Positions 7,657 to 18,100 of a stretch of 64,000 nt of DNA are shown in pieces. Made by a program: the position numbers and the translations under genes. Numbering within the stretch: the stretch's first letter is position 1; each line of letters opens with the position of its first letter. Where the stretch lies: assembly GCF_017308015.1 (NCBI RefSeq), contig NZ_JAFKFW010000003.1, forward strand, positions 186,001-250,000, read 5' to 3'. The notes below the pieces were generated by a model that had not been told where the DNA came from, did no database searches, and worked only from the letters and a program-made list of their open reading frames with translations. Source of the DNA: Allobosea sp. (GTDB taxonomy: Bacteria > Pseudomonadota > Alphaproteobacteria > Rhizobiales > Beijerinckiaceae).

Positions 7657-8592
7657 TCAGGGCCGGGCCGGCGCAGGCTGGGCAGGCGTCGCCGGAGCGC
7701 TCGCCTGGCCGTCCTGACGCTGCGCGTTCGGGCCGTTGAAGAAGCGGAAGAACGGCGAATCCGGCGTCAGCACCATCCGCGTATCCGCCGATTTGATGCT
7801 GGCCTCATAGGCCTGCATCGAGCGGTAGAAGGCGAAGAACTCGGGATCCTTGCCGAAGGCTTCGGCGAAGACCTTGTTGCGCTCCGCCTCGCCCGCGCCG
7901 CGGATCTCGTCGGAGTGCTGCTGCGCCTCCGCCACGATCACGGTCGAGTCCCTGTCGGCCCGGGCACGGATTTCCTGTGCCTGCTGGCCGCCGAGCGCGC
8001 GTGCTTCCGCCGCCTCGCGCTGACGTTCCGTCTGCATGCGCTGGAACACCGCCGCCGAGTTCGCCGCCGGCAGGTCGACGCGCCGCAGCCGGACGTCGAC
8101 GACCGACATCCCGAAACGGGCGGCTTCCCGGTTCACGTCGTCGCGGATGCGGTTCATCAGCCGTGTGCGCTCGGTGCGCACCATCGCCGTGAAGCTCGCT
8201 TCCGCCAGCACGGAGCGGACATTGCCGTTCACGATCGAGGCGAGCTGCGAGTTCGCCCGCGGGATGTTGTTGACCGCCTGGTAGAAGCGCAGCGGATCGG
8301 AGATCCGGTAGCGGGTGAAGGCATCGACGACGAGGCGCTTCTGGTCCGAGGCGATGATTTCCTGGGCCGGCAGATCGAGATCGAGGATGCGGTTGTCGAG
8401 CAGGGTCACCTGCTCGAAGGGGGCCGGGAGCTTGAAGTAGAGCCCCGGCGCCGTGACGACGCTGCGGATCGCGCCGAGGCGCAGGACGAGCGCCGACTGC
8501 GTCTGCGAGACCACGAAGGTCGAGGCATAGAGCACGATGGCGACGACGACGACGATGAAGAAGAGCACGCCGCGCAACACGGGGGAGTTCAT
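7657..8592 (-). CDS. hflC: Protease modulator HflC
   Basis: SPFH/stomatin-family protein, 311 residues, anchored by one N-terminal transmembrane helix (about 7-27, very valine-rich) with the band-7 domain in the periplasm. With HflK it forms the large membrane cage around FtsH and tunes its proteolysis. The family hallmark region VVSQTQSALVLRLG begins at residue 27; an Ala/Pro-rich tail ends the protein. Its ATG overlaps the hflK stop (ATGA), implying translational coupling. Confidence 0.95.
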   Translation of the reverse strand: MNSPVLRGVLFFIVVVVAIVLYASTFVVSQTQSALVLRLGAIRSVVTAPGLYFKLPAPFEQVTLLDNRILDLDLPAQEIIASDQKRLVVDAFTRYRISDPLRFYQAVNNIPRANSQLASIVNGNVRSVLAEASFTAMVRTERTRLMNRIRDDVNREAARFGMSVVDVRLRRVDLPAANSAAVFQRMQTERQREAAEARALGGQQAQEIRARADRDSTVIVAEAQQHSDEIRGAGEAERNKVFAEAFGKDPEFFAFYRSMQAYEASIKSADTRMVLTPDSPFFRFFNGPNAQRQDGQASAPATPAQPAPARP

Positions 8593-9749
8593 CGCAGAGC
8601 TCCTCCCTGCTGCTGGCCCGGAGCCGGGCGCCGTTGCTGGAGCTGGTCGAGCGGCAGGTAAGGCACGACGCCCTGCCCGTTGCCGGTCGAGTCGAGGATG
8701 ATCTTGTCCGTCCCGCCCATCACGCGTTCCATCGTCTCCAGGAACAGACGCTCGCGCGTCACGCCCGGAGCGTTCTTGTATTGCTCGTAGACCGCGTTGA
8801 AGCGGCTCGCCTGACCGCGTGCCTCGGCGACGGTCTGCTCCTTGAAGGCTTCGGCCGCCTGGGTCAGCTGCGCGGCACGGCCGCGGGCCTCAGGCACGAC
8901 GCGGTTGGCATAGGTCTGCGCCTCGTTGCGCAGGCGCTCCTGGTCGGCGCGCGCCGCCTGGACGTCGCGGAAGGCGTCGATGACCTGCTGCGGCGGATCG
9001 ACCTTCTGGAGCTGGACGAGGCTGATGCGCACGCCCGCATTATAGCCGTTGAGCGTGTCCTGCATGAGCTGGCGCACTTCGGTCTCGATCGCTCCGCGAT
9101 CGGTCGTCAGCACCGGCTGGATATTGCGGCGGCCGATGATCTCGCGCATCGCGCTCTCGGCTACGGCCTTCACCGTACCCGGCGGATCCTGGATGTTGAA
9201 GACGTAGTTCTCGGGCGCGGCCGGGTCGATCTGCCACTGCACGATGAAGTCGATGTCGACGATGTTCTCGTCGCCGGTGAGCATCAGGCTCTCTTCGATG
9301 ACGTCGGTCTGGCGCGACGCCCTGACCGATTCGACCGTCCGGAACCCGACCTCGGTGGTGACGACGTTCGTCACCTGCGGCTTGATCACGTTGCCGATCG
9401 GATAGGGCCAGTTCCAGTTCGGCCCCTCGCCCGTCTTGCCGGCGAAGCGGCCAAACACGACGTTGAGGCCGACCTCGTTGGGCCGCACGAAATAGATGCC
9501 GGAGCCGAGCCAGATCAGGATCAGGAGCAGCCCCCCGAGAATGAGGCCGCGTCCGCCGATATTGCCGCCAGGAACCAGATTCTTGAGTCGGTCCTGGCCG
9601 CGCCGCAGCATCTCCTCGAGGTCGGGCGGGTTGCCGTTGCCCCCACCGCCTGAACCGCCGCCCCAGGGACCGCCGCCGCCACTACCTCCGCGCTGGCCCC
9701 AGGGTCCACCCCCGCCGCTGCCACCGCCGCTCTGATTGCTCCAAGGCAT
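8589..9749 (-). CDS. hflK: FtsH protease activity modulator HflK
   Basis: Partner of HflC, 386 residues. A glycine-rich cytosolic N-terminus (residues 1-40, repeated GGGG and PWG) is followed by PPDLEEMLRRGQDRLK, a transmembrane helix about 68-88, the SPFH domain beginning at IYFVRPNEVGLNVVFG, and a long helical coiled region. The glycine-rich start and transmembrane placement are typical of HflK rather than HflC. First gene of the hflKC operon; folA lies 154 bases upstream on the same strand. Confidence 0.95.
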   Translation of the reverse strand: MPWSNQSGGGSGGGGPWGQRGGSGGGGPWGGGSGGGGNGNPPDLEEMLRRGQDRLKNLVPGGNIGGRGLILGGLLLILIWLGSGIYFVRPNEVGLNVVFGRFAGKTGEGPNWNWPYPIGNVIKPQVTNVVTTEVGFRTVESVRASRQTDVIEESLMLTGDENIVDIDFIVQWQIDPAAPENYVFNIQDPPGTVKAVAESAMREIIGRRNIQPVLTTDRGAIETEVRQLMQDTLNGYNAGVRISLVQLQKVDPPQQVIDAFRDVQAARADQERLRNEAQTYANRVVPEARGRAAQLTQAAEAFKEQTVAEARGQASRFNAVYEQYKNAPGVTRERLFLETMERVMGGTDKIILDSTGNGQGVVPYLPLDQLQQRRPAPGQQQGGALR

Positions 9750-9903
9750 TCGCGAGCCGTTCCCTTTCGTTCTGTCGAGGCCAAGCCATAAGCAAATGAC
9801 GGCCGTTTGTCAGCGCCTTCGGGCGAAGGTGCCTGGCTGACTTGGTCATGGGCCATGGATTCGTCAACGGCGCAAGCCATTCATCGTGAATGGAAAGCCG
9901 CGA

Positions 9904-10419
9904 TCAGCCGCGCCGATGCCAGGTGACGAAGGTATAGGGGTGCTCGTTCTCGGCATCGGCGGGGTGGTGGTCGTTCATGCCGGCCTCGAAGGCATCGCGC
10001 TCCCAGTCGGGAAAGAGCGCATCGCCCGATGGCTTGGCATGCACGACCGTCAGCTCCAGCCGGTCCGCCAGCGGCAGGGCCTGCCGATAGATCTCGGCAC
10101 CGCCGGCGATTACGACCGAATCCGCCCCGCTCGCCGCAGCCAGCCGCTGCCCGGTCTCCAGCCCCTCGTCGAGCGAATGGGCGATGCTCACGCCATCCGC
10201 GGCAAAGCCGGGATCGCGGGTCAGGACAATGATTTCGCGCCCCGGCAGGGGCTTGCCGATCGAGAGGAAGGTCTTGCGCCCCATCAGCACCGGCCGCCCC
10301 AGGGTCAGGCTGCGGAAGCGCTTGAGATCTGTCTTCAGGCGCCAGATCAGCCGGTTGTCGTCGCCGATCACTCCATTGTCGGCGACGGCCGCGATCACAA
10401 CGATCGGGCGCTTTTCCAT
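9904..10419 (-). CDS. folA: Dihydrofolate reductase
   Basis: Reduces 7,8-dihydrofolate to tetrahydrofolate with NADPH. 171 residues: starts PIVVIAAVADNGVIG, then LIWRLKTDLKRFRSLT (the helix with the catalytic acidic residue; here the segment reads DNRLIWRLKTD), GRKTFLSIG for NADPH binding, and GGAEIYRQAL. Next to thyA, whose reaction makes the dihydrofolate it recycles. The ribosome-binding site GGAGG lies inside the end of the GNAT gene three bases upstream, so the three genes probably form one operon. Confidence 0.95.
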   Translation of the reverse strand: MEKRPIVVIAAVADNGVIGDDNRLIWRLKTDLKRFRSLTLGRPVLMGRKTFLSIGKPLPGREIIVLTRDPGFAADGVSIAHSLDEGLETGQRLAAASGADSVVIAGGAEIYRQALPLADRLELTVVHAKPSGDALFPDWERDAFEAGMNDHHPADAENEHPYTFVTWHRRG

Positions 10420-10422
10420 GGT

Positions 10423-10901
10423 TCAGCCCTCCGCGCCCAGTCGCACCAGCGCCTCGCCCTCCAGCCGCTTCACGGTCCACTCGTCCTGTGCCTTGGCGCC
10501 GAGAGCCCGATAGAAAACGCGCGAGGGCTCGTTCCAGTTCAGCACCCACCAGGCGAGGCGCGGCAGTTTCTCCGCGACACAGCGCCGCGCCAGTCCCGCG
10601 ATCAGCGCCTTGCCGATGCCGCGCCCGCGCTGATCCGGCCGCACGAACAGGTCCTCCAGCCAGATGCCGTGCCGGCCCGAGAAGGTCGAGTAGGTATAGA
10701 ACCACACGGCGAAGCCGACCGGCTCGCCCTCCCACTCGGCGATGTCGCAGAACGCCTTCGGATTCTCCCCGAACAGGGCTTCCGCGATATCGGCCTCGGT
10801 CGCGACGACCTCGTGCAGCAGCTTCTCGTATTCTGCAAGTTCGCGGATGAAGCCGAGCACGAGCCCGGCCTCGCCGGGACGCGCGGAGCGGATGGAGAGG
10901 G

Positions 10902-10905
<4 letters not shown>
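10423..10905 (-). CDS. GNAT N-acetyltransferase (diamine/thialysine acetyltransferase-like)
   Basis: A 160-residue acetyl-CoA-dependent transferase. The pantetheine-binding motif A is [13 protein letters not shown] near residues 87-99, and the C-terminal [13 protein letters not shown] is typical of the spermidine/spermine and thialysine acetyltransferase branch, which also has the EYEKL segment seen near residue 24. The acceptor cannot be fixed from sequence. Its start overlaps the thyA stop by four bases and its end lies three bases before folA, an arrangement kept in many Hyphomicrobiales. Confidence 0.85.
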
Positions 10906-11696
<791 letters not shown>

Positions 11697-11909
11697 GGCG
11701 ACTCTCTGGAAGGCGCGCGACTATAGCGGCTCGCAACCCGCTTGGCCCGCCCGGCCGGCAGGCATCCCCAGCCTTTCAGGCAGATCCTGCCAGCCTGTGG
11801 CGGTAGCCTTGCCGCCTCACGCAAACGCGACGAACCGTGAGACGGCCTCTCCGCAAACCCGCCCCAATCCGCGCCACTCATCGCACAACTGATTCATCGC
11901 GTTTGATTC

Positions 11910-12188
11910 ATGGGAACAGTCGATATGCCGACCCTGAACGCGCCCGGCCGCCTGCTGGCGGCCCTCGCTCTCAACGCCCTGATCGCCTTGTCGGCGCATG
12001 GCGAGGAAACTTTCGCGGATGCGACGATCTCGGAGCAGCAGGCCCGCGACATCGCCTGGAGCGCCGGCCTCGTCCATGTCGAGGAAATCGTCCGCCTCGA
12101 CGATCGTTGGGAGGTGGCAGGACGCACCGCCGAGGACGACGAGATGAACCTCGATATCGACATCAGAAACGGGCGCATTCTCAACTGA
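11910..12188 (+). CDS. Small secreted PepSY-like protein
   Basis: A 92-residue protein with a likely Sec signal peptide (hydrophobic segment about 14-29, ending near SAHG). The mature part (about 60 residues) reads like one PepSY repeat: ISEQQARDIAWSAGLVHVEEIVRLDDRWEVAGR followed by a strand ending NGRIL, the pattern seen in periplasmic PepSY proteins. ATG at 11925 is a possible alternative start. Function is unknown; PepSY domains are usually thought to bind or inhibit peptidases. Single gene just before the tmRNA locus. Confidence 0.65.
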   Translation: MGTVDMPTLNAPGRLLAALALNALIALSAHGEETFADATISEQQARDIAWSAGLVHVEEIVRLDDRWEVAGRTAEDDEMNLDIDIRNGRILN

Positions 12189-12230
12189 GGGCGCTATCCC
12201 GTGATCTTTCGCGAAAAAGCGCGAGAACCC

Positions 12231-12259
12231 TTTCCCAACGCCGCAGGCTTCCCTATATT
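12231..12259 (+). promoter_or_regulatory. Promoter of the tmRNA gene
   Basis: TATATT at 12254-12259 is a good -10 hexamer, with a weak -35 (TTTCCC, 12231-12236) 17 bases upstream. Transcription would begin near 12266, just before the acceptor half. The 15 bases CCCTATATTCGCCGG recur exactly before uvrD at 26495. Confidence 0.55.
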
Positions 12260-12482
12260 CGCCGGTGCCGCTCGCAAGAACGGCTATGGCGATAAACGGA
12301 TCTCGAAATAAGCCTTTCGGACCCGGGGGCAGTACCCGGCGCCTCCACCAAAGCCCTGCTCCGGCAGGCGGCCTCGCGGTGAACCTGCAGGGCTTTGGCG
12401 GGGGCGAAACAGGATCGACGAGGGTGTAAAGGTTATCCTTTTGCTCGGCATGGTTCCGCCGTTATCGGGCCAAAGCATAGTT

Positions 12483-12521
12483 GCCAACGACAACAATGCT
12501 CGGGTTGCTGTCGCCGCGTAA
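12483..12521 (+). other. tmRNA tag reading frame (tag ANDNNARVAVAA)
   Basis: Resume codon GCC followed by 11 more sense codons and TAA. The AND start and the VAA-type hydrophobic C-terminus match alphaproteobacterial proteolysis tags, with the AANDN portion being the known SspB-alpha contact and the last residues the ClpX contact. Confidence 0.9.
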
Positions 12522-12576
12522 GCGGTGCTGGTTCCCAAACCAAAGCCCTTGCGCTTAGCCGCGTAAGGCGGGGCTC

Positions 12577-12612
12577 GGAGGCGCCTGGCAACAGAAGCCT
12601 CCACTTCTTTTT
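12577..12612 (+). terminator. Intrinsic terminator of the tmRNA gene
   Basis: GGAGGC (12577-12582) pairs with GCCTCC (12597-12602), followed by ACTTCTTTTT. It separates the tmRNA from sspB 54 bases downstream, so sspB needs readthrough or its own promoter. Confidence 0.7.
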
Positions 12613-12665
12613 CTGACGGCCTGCCGGCTGTTCCCGCCGGACCTGCAAGCGGAAACCACGACTCG

Positions 12666-13238
12666 ATGTCCAAGGATGTTCTTCGTTACGATCTCATGGT
12701 GCAGGACGCGCTGAAGGGCGTGGTCCGCAAGATCCTGACGGAGGCCGCGCGCGACGGGCTGCCGGGCGAGCACCATTTCTACGTGACCTTCCGCACCGGC
12801 GCGCCGGGCGTGCGCCTGTCGCAGCGCCTGCGCGAGAAGCACCCCGACGAGATGACCATCGTCCTGCAGCATCAGTTCTGGGACCTCAACGTCGGCGAAC
12901 ACTCCTTCGAGGTCGGTCTGTCCTTCTCCGGGGTGCCGGAACGGCTGCTGGTGCCCTTCGACGCGATCTCGACCTTCTTCGACCCTTCCGTCCAGTTCGG
13001 CCTGAAATTCGAGGCGCAGGACCTGGCCGACGACACCGTCGCGCAGGAAGCGGAGCCCGCCGAGGCACCGCCCGCGCCGGCCAGGATCGTGCCGGCTGCC
13101 ATTCCGGCTACGAAAGGCAAGGCACCCGCCAGCGAGCCCGCCCCCGCATCCGCGAAATCGGAACCCTCCGCCGAGGACGATGACAACCGGGGCAGCGCCG
13201 AGGTGGTCAGCCTCGATTCCTTCCGCAAGAAGCCCTGA
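12666..13238 (+). CDS. sspB: ClpXP adaptor SspB, alphaproteobacterial type
   Basis: Binds the tmRNA-added tag and tethers the substrate to ClpX for degradation. 190 residues: the SspB-like fold covers about 1-125 ([19 protein letters not shown] at the start, [14 protein letters not shown], and [16 protein letters not shown]-like segment in the middle), then a long Ala/Pro/Glu-rich linker and a short C-terminal motif [13 protein letters not shown], which resembles the ClpX-docking tail of SspB proteins. It lies directly downstream of the tmRNA gene, matching its partner. Fumarase follows after 11 bases. Confidence 0.92.
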   Translation: MSKDVLRYDLMVQDALKGVVRKILTEAARDGLPGEHHFYVTFRTGAPGVRLSQRLREKHPDEMTIVLQHQFWDLNVGEHSFEVGLSFSGVPERLLVPFDAISTFFDPSVQFGLKFEAQDLADDTVAQEAEPAEAPPAPARIVPAAIPATKGKAPASEPAPASAKSEPSAEDDDNRGSAEVVSLDSFRKKP

Positions 13239-13249
13239 CGGCGGCCGCG

Positions 13250-14644
13250 ATGACCGAGACGCGCACAGAAACCGATTCCTTCGGCCCGATCGCGGTGCCG
13301 GCGGATCGCTACTGGGGCGCGCAGACCCAGCGTTCTCTCGAGAATTTCCGCATCGGCGGCGAAAGCGAGCGCATGCCGCTGCCGCTCGTCCATGCGCTGG
13401 TGCTCGTCAAGAAGGCCGCAGCCCATGTCAACGCCAGGCTCGGCCTGCTCGACCAGCGCGTCGCCGGCGCCATCGCCCATGCGGCGGACGAAGCGCTCGC
13501 CGGCAAGTTCGACGGGCATTTCCCGCTGGTGATCTGGCAGACGGGTTCCGGCACCCAGTCGAACATGAACGCCAACGAGGTCCTGGCCAACCGCGCCAAT
13601 GAACTGCTCGGCGCGGAACTCGGCGCCAAGAGCCCGGTCCATCCCAACGACCACGTCAATCGCGGCCAGTCGTCGAACGATTCCTTCCCGACCGCGATGC
13701 ATATCGCCGCCGCGCTTGAGATCACCCGCCGGCTGCTGCCCGCGCTGCGCAGCCTCGAAAAGGCGCTGAACGCCAAGGCTGAGGCTTTCAGGCACCTCGT
13801 CAAGATCGGCCGCACCCATCTGCAGGACGCGACCCCGGTCACGCTCGGTCAGGAATTCTCCGGCTATGCGATGCAGCTTCATCTCGGCATCGGCCGGATC
13901 GAGGCGGCTCTCGGCGGGCTCTATGCGCTGGCGCAGGGCGGCACCGCCGTCGGCACGGGTCTCAACACCCATCCCGATTTCGCCGCCTTCTTCGCCAGGG
14001 AGATCGCGACCCTGACGGGACTGCCCTTCCGCAGCGCCGACAATAAATTCGAGGCGCTGGCGAGCCATGGTGCGCTCGCCGCCGCCCATGGCGCGCTGGC
14101 GGCGCTGGCCTCCGACCTGTTCAAGATCGCCAACGACATCCGGCTGATGGGCTCCGGCCCGCGCTCGGGGCTGGGTGAAATCAGCCTGCCCGAGAACGAA
14201 CCGGGCTCCTCGATCATGCCGGGCAAGGTCAATCCGACCCAGGCGGAAGCGCTGACCATGGTCGCGACCCAGGTGCACGGCAACCAGGCGACGATCGGTT
14301 TCGCCGCTAGCCAAGGCCATTTCGAGCTCAACGTCTTCAAGCCGGTGATCGCCGCCGCCTTCCTGCAATCGGTGCGGCTCCTCGCCGACGCTGCCGAGAG
14401 CTTCCGCGTCAACTGCGTCGAAGGAATCGAAGCCAACGAGGCGCAGCTCAAGGACCTGCTCTCGCGCTCGCTGATGCTGGTGACGGCATTGGCCCCGGCA
14501 ATCGGCTACGACAAGGCCGCCAGCATCGCCAAGGCCGCCCATCACAACGGCACGACGTTGCGCGAGGAAGCGCTCAAGGCCGGCGTCGATGCAGAGCTCT
14601 TCGACAAGACGGTCAGGCCCGAGCTGATGCTCGGCCCGCACTGA
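13250..14644 (+). CDS. fumC: Fumarate hydratase, class II
   Basis: Reversible hydration of fumarate to L-malate in the TCA cycle, iron-independent and tetrameric. 464 residues. Key sites: [11 protein letters not shown] near 105-115, [14 protein letters not shown] near 131-145, [10 protein letters not shown] near 187-196, and the lyase signature [11 protein letters not shown] near 324-334. Begins 11 bases after sspB and is followed 14 bases later by two small genes, suggesting one transcript. Confidence 0.96.
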   Translation: MTETRTETDSFGPIAVPADRYWGAQTQRSLENFRIGGESERMPLPLVHALVLVKKAAAHVNARLGLLDQRVAGAIAHAADEALAGKFDGHFPLVIWQTGSGTQSNMNANEVLANRANELLGAELGAKSPVHPNDHVNRGQSSNDSFPTAMHIAAALEITRRLLPALRSLEKALNAKAEAFRHLVKIGRTHLQDATPVTLGQEFSGYAMQLHLGIGRIEAALGGLYALAQGGTAVGTGLNTHPDFAAFFAREIATLTGLPFRSADNKFEALASHGALAAAHGALAALASDLFKIANDIRLMGSGPRSGLGEISLPENEPGSSIMPGKVNPTQAEALTMVATQVHGNQATIGFAASQGHFELNVFKPVIAAAFLQSVRLLADAAESFRVNCVEGIEANEAQLKDLLSRSLMLVTALAPAIGYDKAASIAKAAHHNGTTLREEALKAGVDAELFDKTVRPELMLGPH

Positions 14645-14658
14645 CGGAGGGCTCGCCG

Positions 14659-14853
14659 GTGGCCGAGATCATCAATCTCCGTCAGGCGCGCAAGCAGAAG
14701 GCGCGGGCCGAAGCTCAGAAAACGGCCGAGCAGAACCGCATCTCCTTCGGCCGCACCAAGGCCGAGCGCAGGCTGACCGAGGCCGAGCGCGACAAGGCAG
14801 CCCGCCATATCGACGGGCACAAGCTCGGCCGAGACGAACCGGAGCCGGCATGA
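14659..14853 (+). CDS. DUF4169 family small basic protein
   Basis: 64 residues, highly charged, starting with AEIINLRQARKQKAR and containing ISFGRTKAERRL, the recognisable DUF4169 pattern. Mostly helical with no cysteine or membrane segment. Starts at GTG with GGAGG eight bases upstream. It overlaps the next gene by four bases (ATGA). The pair DUF4169 plus ribbon-helix-helix protein after fumC is a common alphaproteobacterial arrangement; the function is unknown. Confidence 0.8.
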   Translation: MAEIINLRQARKQKARAEAQKTAEQNRISFGRTKAERRLTEAERDKAARHIDGHKLGRDEPEPA

Positions 14854-15074
14854 AGCCCGAGCGCAAGCGCTCGCTCAGCATCGCCGGCCATCGCACCAGC
14901 ATCTCGCTGGAGGCGCCCTTCTGGGAGGCGCTGAAGGAGATTGCGGCCGACGAAGACCGCCCGATCGCCGCCCTCGTCGCCGAAGTCGATTCCGACAGGG
15001 GAGAGCTGAATCTCTCTTCAGCCCTGCGGCTCCATGCACTGGCGCATTATCGGAAATTGGCTGGCAGCGCCTGA
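14850..15074 (+). CDS. Ribbon-helix-helix domain protein
   Basis: 74 residues. The segment HRTSISLEAPFWEALKEIAADEDRPIAALVAEVD has the strand-helix-helix pattern of the RHH_4 family, with ISLE as the DNA-contacting strand. Such proteins are often mislabelled as sulfotransferases in databases. Probably a small DNA-binding protein, translationally coupled to the DUF4169 gene by a four-base overlap. Confidence 0.75.
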   Translation: MKPERKRSLSIAGHRTSISLEAPFWEALKEIAADEDRPIAALVAEVDSDRGELNLSSALRLHALAHYRKLAGSA

Positions 15075-15192
15075 GGCGGCGCGGATGACTGCCGGCCATC
15101 GACAGCCCAGCGCACCACCGAAAAACCCCATTCCGTTTCAGCCGCTTGGCGTAAGATCCGGAATCAAGTTGCGAAGCCGTTGAATCAAACCC

Positions 15193-18100
15193 TCAACGCG
15201 CGGGAGCGCTGCGCGGCTGTGGCAGAGGCTGGATCTGCATCGGCGGCGGCAATGGCGAGACGCCCCCTGTCGGCGACTGCACCGCCCCTTCCGGCAAACT
15301 GCTGCGCGGTGCCCCCGGCAGCACGAGCGGGCCCGGCTGCGGTTGGGGCTGAGCTGGCGGAGCAGTCGGTTGCGCGGCCGCCCGTTCGGCGGCCGCGCGA
15401 GCGCGTTCTTCGGCTTCCGCCCGGCGTCGCGCTTCCAGCTCGGCCCGGGCCTGCTCGGCACGCCGCAAGTCCTCGGCACGCTTTTCCTCGGCCTGCCGGC
15501 GCTGCTCCTCGATGCGCCGCGCCTCTTCCTGGCGCTTCTCCTCGGCGATGCGGGCTTCTTCCTGCGCCTTCAGGAACTCACCGAGCTTACGCTCGTTCTC
15601 GCGCATCTCGCGTTCGGCCCGCAGGCGCCGCGCATGCATCGCCCGCTCGCGCGCATCGGCCTCGAAGGCCTCGACCCGCTCGATCTCGCGCGCCAGAGCC
15701 CGCGCCGCCACCGTGTTCGAGAGCGCGCTGACATCGCTCTCGCGCCGCAGGTTCGAGAGCGGGCCGCGCCAGGCAATGCCGATCTGCGGTGCATCGCCCG
15801 GCCAGCCCTTCGGCAGGGCGCCGAGCGGCCTCAGGCCGAGCCTGAGATCGGCGGTCAGCGCGCGCAGGTCGAGGATGCCGCTCGCCTCGGCGCGCAGGCC
15901 GTTGCGCTCGAAGGCGAAGGGCTGGAGCCGGATCAGGCCGCCAGCGAGCGTGAAGGGCAGCGTGACGTCGCCGAGCGCCCAGGCATCCTTGTCCAGCGCC
16001 TCGCTGAGCCGATCCTGCAGCCGCGACGCATCGCTCTCGGACGCATCCTCGCCGGTTCCTGCGATGATCCGCTCATAAGCCTTCGGATCGAACCGGGAGA
16101 GGCGCGTAGCGCTCAGCGCGAGGCTGCCTGCCCCGCTCAAGCCCGCCACCAGCCGCGCCGGCGTCTCGCCCGATCCACCGAACTCGACCTGCCCCGAAGC
16201 CTTGCCGCCGACGGCCCCCTTGGTGAATTCGCCGAGATCGACCGCCATCAGGCTGAGCCGCCCGTTGAGCTGGGCCAACCCACCATCGCGTCGCAGACCA
16301 AGCCGCCCGGCCACCTGCCCGCCGCCATAGCTGCCGCGGATATCCTCGATCCTGAGTCCGTCCTCGTCCGAGCGCAGCATGAAGCCGGCATTGCGGATCG
16401 TCCCGCCATCGAAGGCGGCAAGCGTCCCGGCCTCCACGGCAATATCGAAATCAGGAAATCCCGACACACGCCCGAAGCGTCCGGTCGACCAGAGCGCATT
16501 CGGCGTCGCCGCCACCTGCCCCAACGCCGCCACCATCAACGAGCGAATATCGGCGGCCGGAACCGCGATACGTCCGGAGGCGCGTCCCTCGCGCGGCAGC
16601 AGCAGCGAACCGTTCACCGCCATGCCGTCGAGATGGGCCGTGATCTCGTCGAGGCGGATCGCCTCCTCGGCGATGGCGAGCCGCGCGGACGCGTCGATCA
16701 CGCCGTCCGGCAGCAGGCGCGCCGGCCCTTCGGCGAGGATCTGCCCCGGCCCGTCCGCCTGCAAGGTCAGGCGAGGTCCCTGCCCGCCATCCTCCACGAC
16801 GATCGACAGCCCCTGCCCGGCAAGGGAGCCGGTGACCTTCCCGCGGGCCAGATCGAGATTGAACCGCCCCGCCCCGCCCTGCTGCGGCAAGGGCAAGCCC
16901 AGGGCGGCGAAGGCCTGCCGCCGGTCGTTGAGTTCGAACCCCAGTGCCGCCCGGCTCCAGTTGCCGGCACGGTCGAGCCTTCCGTCGAGCTTGAGCCGGC
17001 CCGCCACTGCCGTACCCTCTGCCGACAGGCTGGTCTCGCCCGACGCGGCACGTGTCAGCCGAAAGCCGGTGTCGAGCCGCGCGAGCCCTTCGCCGGCGCG
17101 CTGGAATGCCTGGACTGCCGCTTCCGGCAGGACAGGCCCGGCCAATGCCGTCAGCGTCTCGAAGCGCGGCGCCCGGACCCGCCCGGAAATTTCACCCCCC
17201 TCCGCCAGAAGCGCACCGGCTCCTGTGACGGCGACGCCGCCGAAGCCATCGACCGAAAGCCGGCTCAGGCGCCAGATATCGCCCTCGCGCCGGAGGTCGA
17301 GATTGGCCGAACCCGGTGGTGCGTTGCGGAAGCGCAGGTTGGTGAGCGCCAGATCCAGCGCCACGTCGCGCTGCCGGAGCAGGCCGGACAGGCTGTTGCC
17401 GGGAGGAAGCGTATCGAGCGAGAGCCCGTTCACCGCTGCCTTCGCGGCGATGCGGTTCGGCGCGATTTCGCCGGAGGCATCGAGGCGCAGACCCGACGAC
17501 CCCGCGACCAGCAGGCGCTGGAATCGGCCTCCAGTACCCGTCCAGGCGCCGATGATATCGGCATCGATCCGCCCGAGCCGCGCGATGAAATCGGCCAGCG
17601 CCGGATCGAGCCCCGCCCGCGACAGCACCAGCCCGACGCGCCGCGCATCCTCGGCCTTGAGGTTGAGCCGGCCCGAAACGCCTTCGGCATTGAGATTACC
17701 GCTCGCACCCAGCAGCGCGCCGGCCACACGCACGGAGGCGGAGGCTTCGCTCAGCCCCCCGTCATGCAGATGCCCGCGCAGGGCGAGCGTCGAGAAATCC
17801 TCGCCGCGCCAGATCAGTTGGTCGAGATCGAGGCTGACATCGAAGGCGCCCGGCAGCCCCTGCAAGGCGCGCTCGAAACCCTGCCTTTCGGCCAGTGCCG
17901 TCGTCAGCGCATCGGCATCGAGCCGGCGTGCGCGGAGCGCCAGCGAACCCTTGCCCGTGCCGGGGAGATACTGTCCCTCGCCTTCCAGCCGCGCCGCGCC
18001 GCCCGCGAGATCGAGCGTGAGCCCGGAGAGATCGAGCTGCCGGCTGCCGCCCTTGACACGCCCGGTCAGCGCGACGGCACCGCCCGGCGAGAGATTGAAG

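Larger units (their letters stand above)
12264..12612 (+). ncRNA. ssrA: Circularly permuted two-piece tmRNA
   Basis: Rescues stalled ribosomes by acting as tRNA-Ala and as messenger for a degradation tag. The halves are in reversed order, as in alphaproteobacteria: the acceptor half ends with T-arm CCGGGGGCAGTACCCGG, acceptor strand CGCCTCC (12340-12346) and ACCA to 12350; the coding half starts GGGGGCG (12400-12406), which pairs with that strand in seven base pairs including one G-U. ATAAGCCTTT in the acceptor half pairs with AAAGG-TTAT in the coding half (helix P2). The intervening loop is closed by a perfect ten-base stem, AAAGCCCTGC/GCAGGGCTTT, probably removed in maturation. The tag frame 12483-12521 encodes ANDNNARVAVAA then TAA. 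Exact 5' end is uncertain. Confidence 0.92.

Noticed and set aside
9496-9735. Proline-rich plus-strand frame at the hflK 5' end
   Set aside because: It is the complement of the glycine-rich HflK N-terminus; proline codons are an artefact of GGN codons read backwards.
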